This document shows, piece by piece, positions 36,226 to 45,669 of a DNA stretch of 64,000 nt (positions within the stretch are counted from its first letter, which is position 1; each line of letters starts with the position of its first letter). The stretch comes from Bacteroidota bacterium (GTDB taxonomy: Bacteria; Bacteroidota; Bacteroidia; Bacteroidales; FEN-979), in NCBI GenBank assembly GCA_026391775.1, contig JAPLDK010000011.1, forward strand, positions 1 through 64,000, read 5' to 3'. The translations under genes and the position numbers were made by a program. A model generated the notes under the pieces. The model was not told the DNA's origin. It saw only the letters and a program-made list of their open reading frames with translations, and did no database searches.

Positions 36226-37842
36226 ATGAAGAGAACATTACTTTCGATTATCGCAATTATTGCTCTGAGCATGTTTAGCTTTGGCCAGCATTGGGTTGAC
36301 CAGGGTTTTAACTGGACCGCAACCTCAAGAGGTGTACAGAATATCAGTGCTGTGAGTGATCAAATCGCATGGGCTGCTGGTTATGACGGATCAGGTTCCG
36401 CAGCCGCCTGTCAGGATGTTGCTGTAACCTCGAACGGAGGAACAACCTGGACTGCTAAAAAAATCAACGGTGTAGCAGGCGTATCGATTTCAATGATTAC
36501 TGCATTCGATGCAAATACTGCGTGGTGTGCTACTTACAAAGTTACCGGAAGCATCAATGCCCAGGGAATTTATAAGACTGTCGATGGCGGCTCAACATGG
36601 GTTCGCCAGGGTACTGCCGGCATGTTCACCGGATCCGCATCATTCCCCGATATCGTTTATTTCTGGGATGCAAACAATGGTGTTTCAATGGGTGACCCCA
36701 ACCCCGCTAACTCAAAATTTGAAATTTACACAACCGTTGACGGCGGAACTACATGGACTGTGGTTAATACTGCAAACCTTCCCACAGTGTCAACCGGCGA
36801 ATACGGATATACTTCAAACTGTTATGTCGTAGGGGATCATATCTGGTTCGGCACAAACAAAGGCCATATTTACCATTCACCTGATAAGGGACTCACATGG
36901 ACTGCTGTTGCACCGGTCGGCATGACGGGTAAAAATACCTGGCCTGCAATGAAAGACGCTCTCAATGGTTTTTGCATGAAATACATCAGCGCTGCTGATA
37001 CGATCAACCTTCTTGACAAGACTACCGATGGTGGCGCAACATACACAGCCTTTACCTTCAACGGCCAGTTGTTCAATGGTGAAATGGACTTTATTACCGG
37101 CACTGCAAGTACGTATGCTGCAACTGGTGTTGACGGCACTTACGGAGACAGGCTTGGTATCGTATATTCATGGAATGACGGAGCAAACTTCAATTCAATT
37201 GATCCTGACCTTCAGGGCACTCAGGTCACTACACAGACGTGGGTTAACGATTCTGTTGCCTGGGCAGGTATATTCAATACTGCCACCACAGATGGTGTTA
37301 AAAAGCTCACTGCTCCTGCAGTGCCTGCCGTTGCCGACTTCACAGCAAATGCAACTGCAATTGCCAAGGATGGCAGTGTTGTTTTCACGAACATATCAAC
37401 CGGGAATGTTACAAGCCCCTGCAGTTACAGCTGGACATTCCAGGGCGGCACACCTCCATCTTCAAGTTCAAAGAACCCTTCGGCTGTTGTCTATCATACT
37501 CCCGGAACTTATAATGTGACCCTAAAAGTGACCAACGCTTTCGGATCAGTTAACACTATGGTTAAAAACGGTTATATCTATGTTGGCGGTGTAGGAGTTG
37601 GCGAAGCTTCACAGGCAAACATCAAGGTTTATCCGAATCCTGTTAAGGATATCATGACCATCGAATCAGGTTCAGGCATCCAGCAGGTTCAGGTCTTCAG
37701 CATTACCGGTCAGATGCTGATCAACCAGCAGGCCGACGGCAAAACCGTTACACTGAGTACTTCATTATTGAAATCAGGTGTTTATTTCCTGAAAGTCACA
37801 ACTGATAACGGTTCATTCGACAAGAAGATCGTTGTTCAGTAA
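36226..37842 (+). CDS. T9SS-secreted protein with BNR/YCF48-like repeats and a PKD domain
   Basis: A 538-aa protein with a signal peptide (LLSIIAIIALSMFSFG). Residues of about 20-360 form a beta-propeller with BNR-type repeats (VTSNGGTTWTAKK, KTVDGGSTWVRQG, TTVDGGTTWTVVN, HSPDKGLTWTAVA). A PKD domain (SYSWTFQGGTPPSSSSKNP) follows and a T9SS type A sorting domain (IKVYPNPVKDIMTIES through LKSGVYFLKVTTDNG) ends it. It is probably a surface or extracellular binding protein. The gene stands alone between ffh (divergent) and argS (convergent), with a strong shared terminator. Confidence 0.88.
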   Translation: MKRTLLSIIAIIALSMFSFGQHWVDQGFNWTATSRGVQNISAVSDQIAWAAGYDGSGSAAACQDVAVTSNGGTTWTAKKINGVAGVSISMITAFDANTAWCATYKVTGSINAQGIYKTVDGGSTWVRQGTAGMFTGSASFPDIVYFWDANNGVSMGDPNPANSKFEIYTTVDGGTTWTVVNTANLPTVSTGEYGYTSNCYVVGDHIWFGTNKGHIYHSPDKGLTWTAVAPVGMTGKNTWPAMKDALNGFCMKYISAADTINLLDKTTDGGATYTAFTFNGQLFNGEMDFITGTASTYAATGVDGTYGDRLGIVYSWNDGANFNSIDPDLQGTQVTTQTWVNDSVAWAGIFNTATTDGVKKLTAPAVPAVADFTANATAIAKDGSVVFTNISTGNVTSPCSYSWTFQGGTPPSSSSKNPSAVVYHTPGTYNVTLKVTNAFGSVNTMVKNGYIYVGGVGVGEASQANIKVYPNPVKDIMTIESGSGIQQVQVFSITGQMLINQQADGKTVTLSTSLLKSGVYFLKVTTDNGSFDKKIVVQ

Positions 37843-37870
37843 CATTTCATAAGCATATATTTACAGTGCT

Positions 37871-37908
37871 AAAAAAAAGCTGCCCGGAGACCCGGGCAGC
37901 TTTTTTTT
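37871..37908. terminator. Strong bidirectional terminator
   Basis: AGCTGCCCGG (37878-37887) pairs with CCGGGCAGCT (37892-37901) around a 4-nt loop, flanked by A and T runs that extend the stem. It ends both the BNR/PKD gene and argS. Confidence 0.9.
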
Positions 37909-37919
37909 TACATTATCCC

Positions 37920-39710
37920 TTACATCCTTTCCGGGCTGTCGATACCCAGTAATTTAAGTGACTTGTCTAACACGGAAGCCGTCAGGACTGAAAGCATTAG
38001 CCTAAGCTGACGTAATCCTGCATCTTCTTCTTTCAATACAGGTATCTCCTGGTAGAACTGGTTATATGATTTTGCTAATTCATAAACATAGTTTGCAACA
38101 ATAGCCGGATTGAGTTCATCGGCTGCCTGCTTGGTTATCTGGGGATAGATCATCAGCAATTTAACTGTTTCTTTCTCGGAAGGCAACAGTGATATCCCGC
38201 TGAGCTGCATATCCGGATGCGGCATCATATGCCGAGAAGCTGCTTTTGAAATCAATGACCTGATACGGGCAAAGGTATATTGTATAAAAGGCCCGGTATT
38301 TCCGTTAAAATCAATAGATTCTTTAGGGTCGAAAAGCATATTTTTTTTCGGATCTACCTTAAGGATATAATATTTCAAAGCCCCCAACCCGATTGTCTCA
38401 AATAACTTCCGTGCTTCTTTTTCAGGAAAATCACTGGCTTTGCCAAGCTCCCGGGTCATTAACTCCGCCGTGGAATACATCTCTTCCATCAGATCATCCG
38501 CATCAACAACTTTACCCTCCCTGGATTTCATTTTGCCTTCGGGAAGTTCGACCATGCCATATGATAAATGAAATATTCTGGACGCATAGGGTTTGTCAAG
38601 TTTCTGCAGCACTCTTTTAAGGATGTCAAAATGATAGTTCTGTTCATTGCCAACAACATATATCATCCGGGAAGGATGATAATCGTCATATCTAAGCTGG
38701 GCCGTCCCAAGATCCTGAGTCATATATACAGAAGTCCCGTCGGAACGGAGTAGCAGCTTTTCATCAAACCCATCAGAACTAAGGTCTATCCAGACACTTC
38801 CATCTTCATGTTTCCTCAAAATTCCTTTTTCCAGGCCTTCCAGCACCAGTTCTTTGCCTGACAGATAAGTGTCGCTCTCATAGTATATCCGGTCGAAATC
38901 AACTCCAAGCCTTTCATATGTCTCCTTAAAACCCTGATATGCCCATGTGTTCATCTGTTTCCAAAGGTGTATTGTTTCATGATCATGGGCCTCCCATTTC
39001 CTAAGTATTTCACGGGCCTCAAGAATCAGAGGTGACTGTTGCCCTGCTTCATCCTCTGTAAGACCTTTTTCCATAAGATCCCTGATCTCTTCCTTGTATT
39101 TCTTTTCGAAAAGCACATAGTATTTGCCGATCAGCTTATCCCCTTTCACACCTGCAGATTTCGGGGTTTCCCCTTCACCCCACTTCATGTATGCGAGCAT
39201 GGATTTACAGATGTGTATCCCACGGTCGTTGACAAGATTCACTTTGACTACCCTAAAACCGTTCGCTGTAAGTAATTGTGAAAGGGAGTACCCTATCAGA
39301 TTATTTCTGATATGCCCGAGATGAAGTGGTTTATTTGTGTTGGGAGAGCTGTATTCAAGTACTACTTTTTCTTCTCTTATGCTTTGGCTGACACCAAACT
39401 CCTTCCTGTTGTAATTCTCTGCCAGAAAAGATATCCAGTATTCATCCAAAAGAATCAGGTTAAGAAATCCTTTTATAACATGGAATGAACCGATCTCGGG
39501 CAACTCTTTAATAATTACTTCCCCAAGTTCATTAGCTGTCTGTTCAGGGTTCTTGCGTGAAAGTTTTAATAAAGGGAAGATGACAAGTGTGTAATCGCCT
39601 TCTATTTCTTTTTTCGTTCTTTCAATAGTGAGTATTGATAGATCAAACTCCTGTCCGTATAAAGTAATGATTGCTTTACCGGTTGCGTCAAGAAGGCGTC
39701 TTTCAAACAT
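37920..39710 (-). CDS. argS: Arginine-tRNA ligase
   Basis: A 596-aa class I synthetase starting at MFERRLLDATG (39710); the frame is open farther upstream but crosses the promoter. The N-terminal Add-1 domain precedes the HIGH motif HLGHIRNN, the KMSKS-like site reads GKMKSREGK, and the C-terminal DALR anticodon domain ends at SPERM. It charges tRNA-Arg in the cytosol. Divergent from the COG2403 gene. Confidence 0.96.
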   Translation of the reverse strand: MFERRLLDATGKAIITLYGQEFDLSILTIERTKKEIEGDYTLVIFPLLKLSRKNPEQTANELGEVIIKELPEIGSFHVIKGFLNLILLDEYWISFLAENYNRKEFGVSQSIREEKVVLEYSSPNTNKPLHLGHIRNNLIGYSLSQLLTANGFRVVKVNLVNDRGIHICKSMLAYMKWGEGETPKSAGVKGDKLIGKYYVLFEKKYKEEIRDLMEKGLTEDEAGQQSPLILEAREILRKWEAHDHETIHLWKQMNTWAYQGFKETYERLGVDFDRIYYESDTYLSGKELVLEGLEKGILRKHEDGSVWIDLSSDGFDEKLLLRSDGTSVYMTQDLGTAQLRYDDYHPSRMIYVVGNEQNYHFDILKRVLQKLDKPYASRIFHLSYGMVELPEGKMKSREGKVVDADDLMEEMYSTAELMTRELGKASDFPEKEARKLFETIGLGALKYYILKVDPKKNMLFDPKESIDFNGNTGPFIQYTFARIRSLISKAASRHMMPHPDMQLSGISLLPSEKETVKLLMIYPQITKQAADELNPAIVANYVYELAKSYNQFYQEIPVLKEEDAGLRQLRLMLSVLTASVLDKSLKLLGIDSPERM

Positions 39711-39728
39711 CTGTTTTAGTTTCTTTTG

Positions 39729-39781
39729 CAAAAGTAGGTGTTTTTTGGTTTTGTTTAATTTCCCAAATATCAGTACTTTTG
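39729..39781. promoter_or_regulatory. Divergent promoters of argS and the COG2403 GTPase gene
   Basis: Minus strand TACTTTTG (39736-39729) lies 18 nt before the argS ATG. On the + strand TTG (39751-39753), 20 nt, TACTTTTG (39774-39781) gives a full match 33 nt before the ATG at 39815. Confidence 0.7.
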
Positions 39782-39814
39782 CAAAAATCCGGACAATATT
39801 ATAACACACACTAT

Positions 39815-41152
39815 ATGAAGAAAAATGTAATTATTATCGGCGCGGCCGGAAGAGATTTTCACAATTTCAACACGTATTACCGCGATAATGCGAATTTCAA
39901 TGTAGTAGCTTTTACTGCAGCCCAGATCCCCGACATTGACGGGAGAAAATATCCTGCTGCACTGGCCGGAAAACTCTATCCCAAAGGCATCCCAATATTT
40001 GCAGAATCTGAATTACCAGAACTCATCAGGAAGCACAATGTTGAAATCTGCAACTTTGCATATAGCGATGTGCCCTATGCAAGGGTTATGAATATCAGTT
40101 CAATTGTCAATGCTGCCGGAGCAAACTTCCTGCTGATCGGGCCGAAAGATACTATGATAAAGAGCACAAAACCGGTGATTGCAGTTTGTGCTACACGTAC
40201 CGGTTGCGGAAAAAGCCAGACTTCACGCAGGATCATAGAGATCCTCATGGCCAAAGGTCTAAAGGTTGTGGCAGTTCGCCATCCGATGCCTTACGGTGAT
40301 CTTGTTGCACAGAAGGTTCAGCGCTTTGCCACTCTTAAGGACCTTGCTAAGCATAAATGCACAATCGAGGAAATGGAAGAATATGAACCGCACGTTGTCC
40401 GCGGCAATGTCATCTATGCCGGTGTTGATTATGAGGCTATTCTCCGCGCTGCCGAGAAAGACCCCAAAGGCTGCGATGTGATCCTCTGGGACGGTGGAAA
40501 CAACGATTTCCCCTTCTACAAACCGGATCTTATGATTACTGTTGCAGATCCTCACCGCCCGGGTGCCGAAGTTGGATATTACCCCGGCGAAGTAAATATC
40601 CGCATTGCAGATGTGGTTGTTCTGAATAAGATCGATTCAGCATATCCCGAGCATATTACAACGGTCCGCAACAACATCAACAAACTTAACCCGAAGGCTA
40701 TCGTTGTTGACGGAGCATCCCCCATACATGTTGACAATCCCGAGATAATCCGGGGTAAAAAAGTTCTGGTCATAGAAGACGGCCCCACATTAACCCATGG
40801 TGAAATGAAGATTGGCGCCGGTATCGTTGCTGCACAGAAATATGGTGCTGCCGAGATCATCGATCCCAGGCCTTTCGTAGTTGGAAAACTGGCCGAAACC
40901 TTCAAGCTCTATCCTAATATCGGCACCCTGTTACCTGCAATGGGTTACGGTGACCAGCAGGTTAAGGACCTTGAAGCCACAATCAACAAAACAAAATGCG
41001 ATTCTGTTATAATTGCAACACCAATAGACCTGAACCGCCTTATAAAGATCAAGAAACCCAACACAAGGGTTTACTATGATCTCCAGGAGATCGGCCAGCC
41101 TGACCTGACAGGAATCCTCAATGATTTTCTGAAAAAAAATAAAATCAAATAA
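39815..41152 (+). CDS. COG2403 GTPase-like protein (cyclic 2,3-diphosphoglycerate synthetase-like)
   Basis: A 445-aa protein starting at MKKNVIIIGAAGRDFHNF. The N-terminal part is a Rossmann-like domain; the C-terminal part is a P-loop NTPase with CATRTGCGKSQTSR (Walker A), VILWDGGNNDFPF and VVVLNKIDSAYPEH (NKxD-like guanine motif). The family is related to archaeal cyclic 2,3-diphosphoglycerate synthetase, but most bacterial members have no tested function. A terminator separates it from pyrB. Whether it makes a cyclic phosphoglycerate here is unknown. Confidence 0.8.
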   Translation: MKKNVIIIGAAGRDFHNFNTYYRDNANFNVVAFTAAQIPDIDGRKYPAALAGKLYPKGIPIFAESELPELIRKHNVEICNFAYSDVPYARVMNISSIVNAAGANFLLIGPKDTMIKSTKPVIAVCATRTGCGKSQTSRRIIEILMAKGLKVVAVRHPMPYGDLVAQKVQRFATLKDLAKHKCTIEEMEEYEPHVVRGNVIYAGVDYEAILRAAEKDPKGCDVILWDGGNNDFPFYKPDLMITVADPHRPGAEVGYYPGEVNIRIADVVVLNKIDSAYPEHITTVRNNINKLNPKAIVVDGASPIHVDNPEIIRGKKVLVIEDGPTLTHGEMKIGAGIVAAQKYGAAEIIDPRPFVVGKLAETFKLYPNIGTLLPAMGYGDQQVKDLEATINKTKCDSVIIATPIDLNRLIKIKKPNTRVYYDLQEIGQPDLTGILNDFLKKNKIK

Positions 41153-41153
41153 T

Positions 41154-41187
41154 AAAAAAAATCCCGGTTCTATCCGGGATTTTTTTT
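41154..41187 (+). terminator. Rho-independent terminator
   Basis: ATCCCGG/CCGGGAT with a 6-nt loop (41161-41180), preceded by seven A and followed by seven T, just after the COG2403 gene and before pyrB. Confidence 0.88.
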
Positions 41188-41218
41188 GCGATATTTGTTA
41201 TACATTAATTTCACTGCC

Positions 41219-42130
41219 ATGAAGAATAAGAGTTTGGTCTCCATCAATGATTATACCAGGGAGGAGCACATCCATATCCTTGACCTGGCCGGGGCTTTTG
41301 AAAGACGTCCCAAACAACGAATTCTCGAGGATTACGTTGTCGCAACACTGTTTTTTGAACCTTCAACAAGGACAAGGCTTAGTTTTGAAAGTGCCGCAAC
41401 AAGACTTGGGGCAAGAGTAATCGGTTTTTCAGAACCAGGAAGTTCCAGCGTCCAAAAAGGCGAATCTCTGCGGGATACAATCAGGACTGTCAGTAATTAT
41501 GCCGATATCATTGTTATGCGTCACCCGAGGGAAGGCAGTGCCAGGTTTGCCAGCGAAGTGAGCAAGGTCCCGGTGATCAATGCAGGTGATGGGGCAAACC
41601 AGCATCCTACACAGACTCTGCTTGACCTTTATTCGATCAGGAAAACACAAGGTACACTTGATAATCTTAATGTGGCTTTTATCGGGGACTTAAAATATGG
41701 ACGAACAGTACATTCGCTCACAATGGCATTGTGTAATTATAATACTACTTTTCATCTTGTGTCTCCTACCGAACTTAAATTGCCCAGTTCGGTGAAAATG
41801 CATATAAAAGCAAAACAGTTGGGATATCATCAGTATACTGAACTGAGTGAAGTAATTCCGAAAGTTGACATCCTTTATATGACCAGGATACAGAAAGAAA
41901 GATTCCAGGATCCAATGGAATATGAGAAGGTCAAAAATTCTTACATTCTGCGTAACAGCATGCTGGATAACGCCAAATCAAATTTAAGGATCATGCACCC
42001 CCTCCCAAGGGTCAATGAGATCACATACGACGTTGATGACAACCCGAAGGCATATTATTTTACACAGGCGCTGAATGGTGTTTTTGTACGCCAGGCGCTG
42101 CTTGCAGCTATACTTGGAGTTGTTGAATAA
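41219..42130 (+). CDS. pyrB: Aspartate carbamoyltransferase catalytic chain
   Basis: A 303-aa protein starting at MKNKSLVSINDY. FFEPSTRTRLSFE is the carbamoyl-phosphate site and NQHPTQTLLDLYSI the aspartate domain signature; MHPLPRVNE closes the active site. It makes carbamoyl-aspartate, the first committed step of pyrimidine synthesis, in a complex with the regulatory chain encoded 13 nt downstream. Confidence 0.97.
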   Translation: MKNKSLVSINDYTREEHIHILDLAGAFERRPKQRILEDYVVATLFFEPSTRTRLSFESAATRLGARVIGFSEPGSSSVQKGESLRDTIRTVSNYADIIVMRHPREGSARFASEVSKVPVINAGDGANQHPTQTLLDLYSIRKTQGTLDNLNVAFIGDLKYGRTVHSLTMALCNYNTTFHLVSPTELKLPSSVKMHIKAKQLGYHQYTELSEVIPKVDILYMTRIQKERFQDPMEYEKVKNSYILRNSMLDNAKSNLRIMHPLPRVNEITYDVDDNPKAYYFTQALNGVFVRQALLAAILGVVE

Positions 42131-42143
42131 AAAATCAGGAGCC

Positions 42144-42611
42144 ATGGAAAAAACAGATCAAAGGAAAGAATTAAAAGTATCGGCTATTGAAAACGGTACT
42201 GTGATCGATCATATCCCGGTACAGAGTGTTTACCAGGTATTGAGGATACTCAACCTGATGGAATATAACGACCAATTACTTATTGGCATAAACCTTGAGA
42301 GCCAGAAAATGGGCAAGAAAGGGATTATCAAGGTCAGTAACAAATTCTTCAAAAGTGATGAGATAAATAAAATAGCTCTTGTCGCTCCTTCAGCAACCCT
42401 TATCCTTATCAAGAACTTCAGTGTTAGTGAGAAAAAGCAGGTAGAGATCCCTGCCAAAGTGGAAAAAATAGTCAAGTGTTTCAATCCCAACTGTATCACC
42501 AACGTCGAAGAGGTTGTCACAAGGTTTGATGTAGTCAATAAAGATGAATTGAAGCTGCGTTGCCATTATTGCGAGAAAATTACTGCAAAAGACAACATGG
42601 CATTTAAATAA
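42144..42611 (+). CDS. pyrI: Aspartate carbamoyltransferase regulatory chain
   Basis: A 155-aa protein starting at MEKTDQRKELKV. It has the allosteric nucleotide-binding domain (IENGTVIDHIPVQSVYQVL) and a zinc domain with four Cys in CFNPNCIT and LRCHYCEK. This gives feedback control of PyrB by CTP/ATP. Immediately downstream of pyrB. Confidence 0.96.
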   Translation: MEKTDQRKELKVSAIENGTVIDHIPVQSVYQVLRILNLMEYNDQLLIGINLESQKMGKKGIIKVSNKFFKSDEINKIALVAPSATLILIKNFSVSEKKQVEIPAKVEKIVKCFNPNCITNVEEVVTRFDVVNKDELKLRCHYCEKITAKDNMAFK

Positions 42612-42627
42612 GCGTTTTGCCAAAGTG

Positions 42628-43311
42628 ATGCGGTTAATGGCATTGTTATTTTTCCTGACCCTGCTTTTTCATTGTGAAGCGCAGGAAAGGAATGCAATGC
42701 CATCTGCTGCCGCCTCAAACGACACTCTCAGCAAGCAGAGATCAAAGGTACTCTCACGGTATCAGATTAAAAAACCTGAATATCATGTAACAGTTGGTAT
42801 GGATTTTTCCACCGCCTCAGGCTATGGCTCCGGATTTACACAATATGTGGTGCCAACGGTCAGCTATCCGGTAGGGAAGAAATTTATAATTAGCGGGGGT
42901 ATCTCTATTGCCAATACAAATTACTTCAATGCCCGCCCGCTTTTTTCTGGTGACATTTTCCAGCCTTATAACGGCAATTACACAAGCCTGACGGTATTTT
43001 CGAGCGGAACTTATTTTGTAAATGATCGGCTGACGATCAGCGGCGCTTTTTACAAGGAAATTCCTATATCCGGTCAACCACTCTCCTATTCACCTTATTA
43101 TCCGGTCTCGCAACAAGGCTCCCAGGGGTTTAACGTCAATGTGCAGTATAAACTTGGAGAACATATGTTTATACAGGCTGGTTTCGAAATGAACCAGGTG
43201 AGGGATCCATACTACATTAATCCCTATGCACCTAACCATCGTCACGGGCTCGGGAACCTGAATTTAGAGGGGGTTCCGCAGAGTTTGTACAATATTTTCA
43301 ACGGGTTATAA
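42628..43311 (+). CDS. Exported barrel-like protein of unknown function
   Basis: A 227-aa protein with a signal peptide (MRLMALLFFLTLLFHCEAQ; the ATG at 42628 is preferred to the GTG just before). The mature part shows alternating hydrophobic and aromatic strands (YHVTVGMDFSTASGYG, YVVPTVSYPVGKKFIISGG, TVFSSGTYFVNDRLTISGA) as in small outer membrane beta-barrels. No family was recognised. It lies 16 nt after pyrI and is probably co-transcribed, although nothing links it to pyrimidine synthesis. Confidence 0.65.
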   Translation: MRLMALLFFLTLLFHCEAQERNAMPSAAASNDTLSKQRSKVLSRYQIKKPEYHVTVGMDFSTASGYGSGFTQYVVPTVSYPVGKKFIISGGISIANTNYFNARPLFSGDIFQPYNGNYTSLTVFSSGTYFVNDRLTISGAFYKEIPISGQPLSYSPYYPVSQQGSQGFNVNVQYKLGEHMFIQAGFEMNQVRDPYYINPYAPNHRHGLGNLNLEGVPQSLYNIFNGL

Positions 43312-43317
43312 ATCCCC

Positions 43318-44595
43318 TCAGTGCTGCTTGCCGGGAAAATGGTCTGAAATATATTGCAGTGCTTCACTTACAGCCAAAGCAATTGTACCGGGGCCAACAC
43401 GGATATAAAACTCCTCCTCAAACCCGGGTTGCCTGAGAAAAACAGGCCTGCCGGAGCGGTTGCATTTCACGGAACAGACCGTTTTTTCTTCTACAGGTTC
43501 AAGGTTTGTTTGAATGTTTGGGCTGACATCCGTTCCGAATGAAGTCCTTATAAGGGTCCAGAGGTGAAGCTGGAATTTATCCATATTGGGGAAACGGTCA
43601 CTTTCAATGCCCTCAATGCTTCCGTCATCCCTCACCCCTATCAGCAGAATTCCTCCGTTTGAATTTAAAAAGGCGGAAATGGTCTTCAAACATGCCCTTT
43701 CGACCTGCTGGTTTGTTTTTCCGGCTTTCAGATCCCACCTTAAAGTTGACTTGAACTCCAGATCATTTCCTTCTCCCTTTCCTAATATCCCTGCAAGGCC
43801 TTTTAATGGTAAAGATTTACAGGTAACAAGAAATTCAGCCGTACGGCGTACATCATCAAGAATTTCAGGAACATTGACCAGGAACGCTGATGCTTCCCTC
43901 CTTACCTCCGGCACTGCAAAGGGAGAAGTTGTAAAGGGATCAGGGTTGCGAAGATAAATGGCTGAAAGCCCGTTAACATACTCCATGGCATTAATATACC
44001 CGCAGGCAAGGAGCATAGGCAGGACAACACCCGAATTATGTGTAAATGATATCAGATTTATTGCTGCTTTCTGATAATCAATAAGGTCAGTATAGACACT
44101 TTTCAGGAAAGTGTCCCAATTGGAAATCGTTTTGCCAGAAAGTATTTTTTCCCTGTAATCAAGACTGAAAAGTGAAAAAGCTTCGAGTACCCCGCTAATA
44201 CCCCAAAACATCATGTTGAAAAGGACAGGTTCTCTTTCAGGCAGAGACTGTAAATTACTTTCTTTGCTCATCTCGCCTGCAGTAATACTGCCCTTTCTTA
44301 ACAGAATAAAAGGATCGGCCAATGAAAAGTCTTCAAAACGTTCGAGAAAAGGATCCCTTCCAAAACCGAGAAAATCAATACTTGCCGATTGCAAAGCGAA
44401 CACACACACTTTTTCATCAGTGATCATGTTCATGAGGCAGGATTCAATGATCAGTTGTTTGAGAATTCTCTGGTTCCCGTTTTTGATCTCATTTCCGGAG
44501 GAAGTAAGTAATGGCTGGTTTTTATAATATATCAGATAGTCATTATCCTGCATGACCAGGTCTATCATTCCGGCATCAACAGGAGATATTCTCAT
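43318..44595 (-). CDS. AlbA_2 (Schlafen-type) domain protein with a long unique N-terminus
   Basis: A 425-aa cytosolic protein. Residues of about 280-390 form an AlbA_2 domain (EGNDLEFKSTLRWD, then ISAFLNSNGGILLIGVRDDG and SIEGIESDRF), the putative DNA-binding or nuclease-like domain of Schlafen-type proteins. The first 270 residues match nothing I recognise; they are largely helical and have no membrane segments. The gene starts 3 nt after the yceI stop, so it is part of the cytochrome/DUF5777 operon rather than a separate defence-type unit. Function unknown. Confidence 0.7.
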   Translation of the reverse strand: MRISPVDAGMIDLVMQDNDYLIYYKNQPLLTSSGNEIKNGNQRILKQLIIESCLMNMITDEKVCVFALQSASIDFLGFGRDPFLERFEDFSLADPFILLRKGSITAGEMSKESNLQSLPEREPVLFNMMFWGISGVLEAFSLFSLDYREKILSGKTISNWDTFLKSVYTDLIDYQKAAINLISFTHNSGVVLPMLLACGYINAMEYVNGLSAIYLRNPDPFTTSPFAVPEVRREASAFLVNVPEILDDVRRTAEFLVTCKSLPLKGLAGILGKGEGNDLEFKSTLRWDLKAGKTNQQVERACLKTISAFLNSNGGILLIGVRDDGSIEGIESDRFPNMDKFQLHLWTLIRTSFGTDVSPNIQTNLEPVEEKTVCSVKCNRSGRPVFLRQPGFEEEFYIRVGPGTIALAVSEALQYISDHFPGKQH

Positions 44596-44598
44596 AGT

Positions 44599-45150
44599 CT
44601 AGTTTAATATATCGAGAATCACATCAACCGTGATTTCAATGGACTTGGAGATGTTGTTGGTGACAGCTCCGGGAATTTTAATGCTGTAATCGGAAAGTAA
44701 GATATTGAATTTCGCCTTCCCGGTAATTTTCCCTTCCTTAACCTCAAGGCTGCCTTTTTCTTTGACCTGCCGGGTGATGCCGTGAATGGTAAGTTTGCCT
44801 TCAACTGTCGCGTCATACAGACCGTCTTTGCCGGTATTGAAGTCTTTGATGTTGGATACTTTCCCAATAAATGTGGCATTCGGAAATTTATCGGATTCAA
44901 GGTAATTCTCGTTGAAATGCTCCTGCATCAGGGCTTTCACGAATTCAAAGGACTTCAATAATACAATGAATTGAAAATCGCCTGTTGCAACATCAAGTCC
45001 GGCCTTTACCTGCCTGTTGTGGGCTTCGATCTTTTCCAGAGGGCTGTCGGAATAGAATTTTATATGGCCTGTTTTGGTAATAAATTTCTGGGCATGCCCG
45101 GCAAGTGCAACGGCTGAAAGGCTTAAAATTATCAGGATCAGTTTTTTCAT
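44599..45150 (-). CDS. YceI family periplasmic lipid-binding protein
   Basis: A 183-aa protein with a signal peptide ending at GHAQK and a single YceI lipocalin-like barrel (GHIKFYSDSPLEKIEAHN, then FPNATFIGKVSN and TVEGKLTIHGITRQV). The family binds polyisoprenoids or amphiphiles in the periplasm. In Bacteroidota it often occurs with the DUF5777 and cytochrome genes found here. It lies 10 nt after the OB-fold gene. Confidence 0.85.
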   Translation of the reverse strand: MKKLILIILSLSAVALAGHAQKFITKTGHIKFYSDSPLEKIEAHNRQVKAGLDVATGDFQFIVLLKSFEFVKALMQEHFNENYLESDKFPNATFIGKVSNIKDFNTGKDGLYDATVEGKLTIHGITRQVKEKGSLEVKEGKITGKAKFNILLSDYSIKIPGAVTNNISKSIEITVDVILDILN

Positions 45151-45160
45151 GTACTTAGAC

Positions 45161-45598
45161 TTATTGTTTTACTATTGAACATTTATCAAGGATCACATCA
45201 GTATCGTTGAACCCTGTGCAATATCCCTTAAGCCTTACCTCTGTGTCAGGTGGAATTTTTTTCACCTGCCCGCAATAATTGGGCAACATTGTGCAGCGCA
45301 AGCCTTCATCTCCGAACATCCCCTTATTGAATACAAAAACACAGATTGTCAGCGAATCGGCAACCTCAACTTTCGAGAGTTTGCCGGTTATTGCAATTAC
45401 CTTTCCATTGTACATGGTTCCTGCTTCAGCTTTATTTGCCGTAAAGCTTTTATACAGATCAGCGGCTGAGACGGTATAGTCAGCATTCATGGTTTCGTAA
45501 TTGGGATGGGGTTTGTTATACAGGAAATAAAATACCAGGAACGATACGAGAACACTCGCGAAAATCAGTACTGAAAGGACTTTGATCCAGGTTTTCAT
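45161..45598 (-). CDS. Membrane-anchored OB-fold (tRNA_anti-like) protein
   Basis: A 145-aa protein with an N-terminal membrane segment (about 5-27) and an OB-fold of the tRNA_anti-like family (MYNGKVIAITGKLSKVEVAD, then DTEVRLKGYCTGFND). Three Cys in the exported part could form a disulfide. It probably acts in the periplasm; the nucleic acid-binding name of the domain should not be read as function. Position between the DUF5777 and yceI genes is conserved-looking. Confidence 0.7.
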   Translation of the reverse strand: MKTWIKVLSVLIFASVLVSFLVFYFLYNKPHPNYETMNADYTVSAADLYKSFTANKAEAGTMYNGKVIAITGKLSKVEVADSLTICVFVFNKGMFGDEGLRCTMLPNYCGQVKKIPPDTEVRLKGYCTGFNDTDVILDKCSIVKQ

Positions 45599-45669
45599 GT
45601 TGATTTAATTTAGTTTGAATTTAAATAACTACATAAGTCAACGCAAAATAGCCGTAACAAATTATAGGG

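Noticed and set aside
43318-44595. AlbA_2 protein as part of a defence system
   Set aside because: No nuclease, toxin, reverse transcriptase or other defence partner is near; it is joined to an envelope/redox operon.
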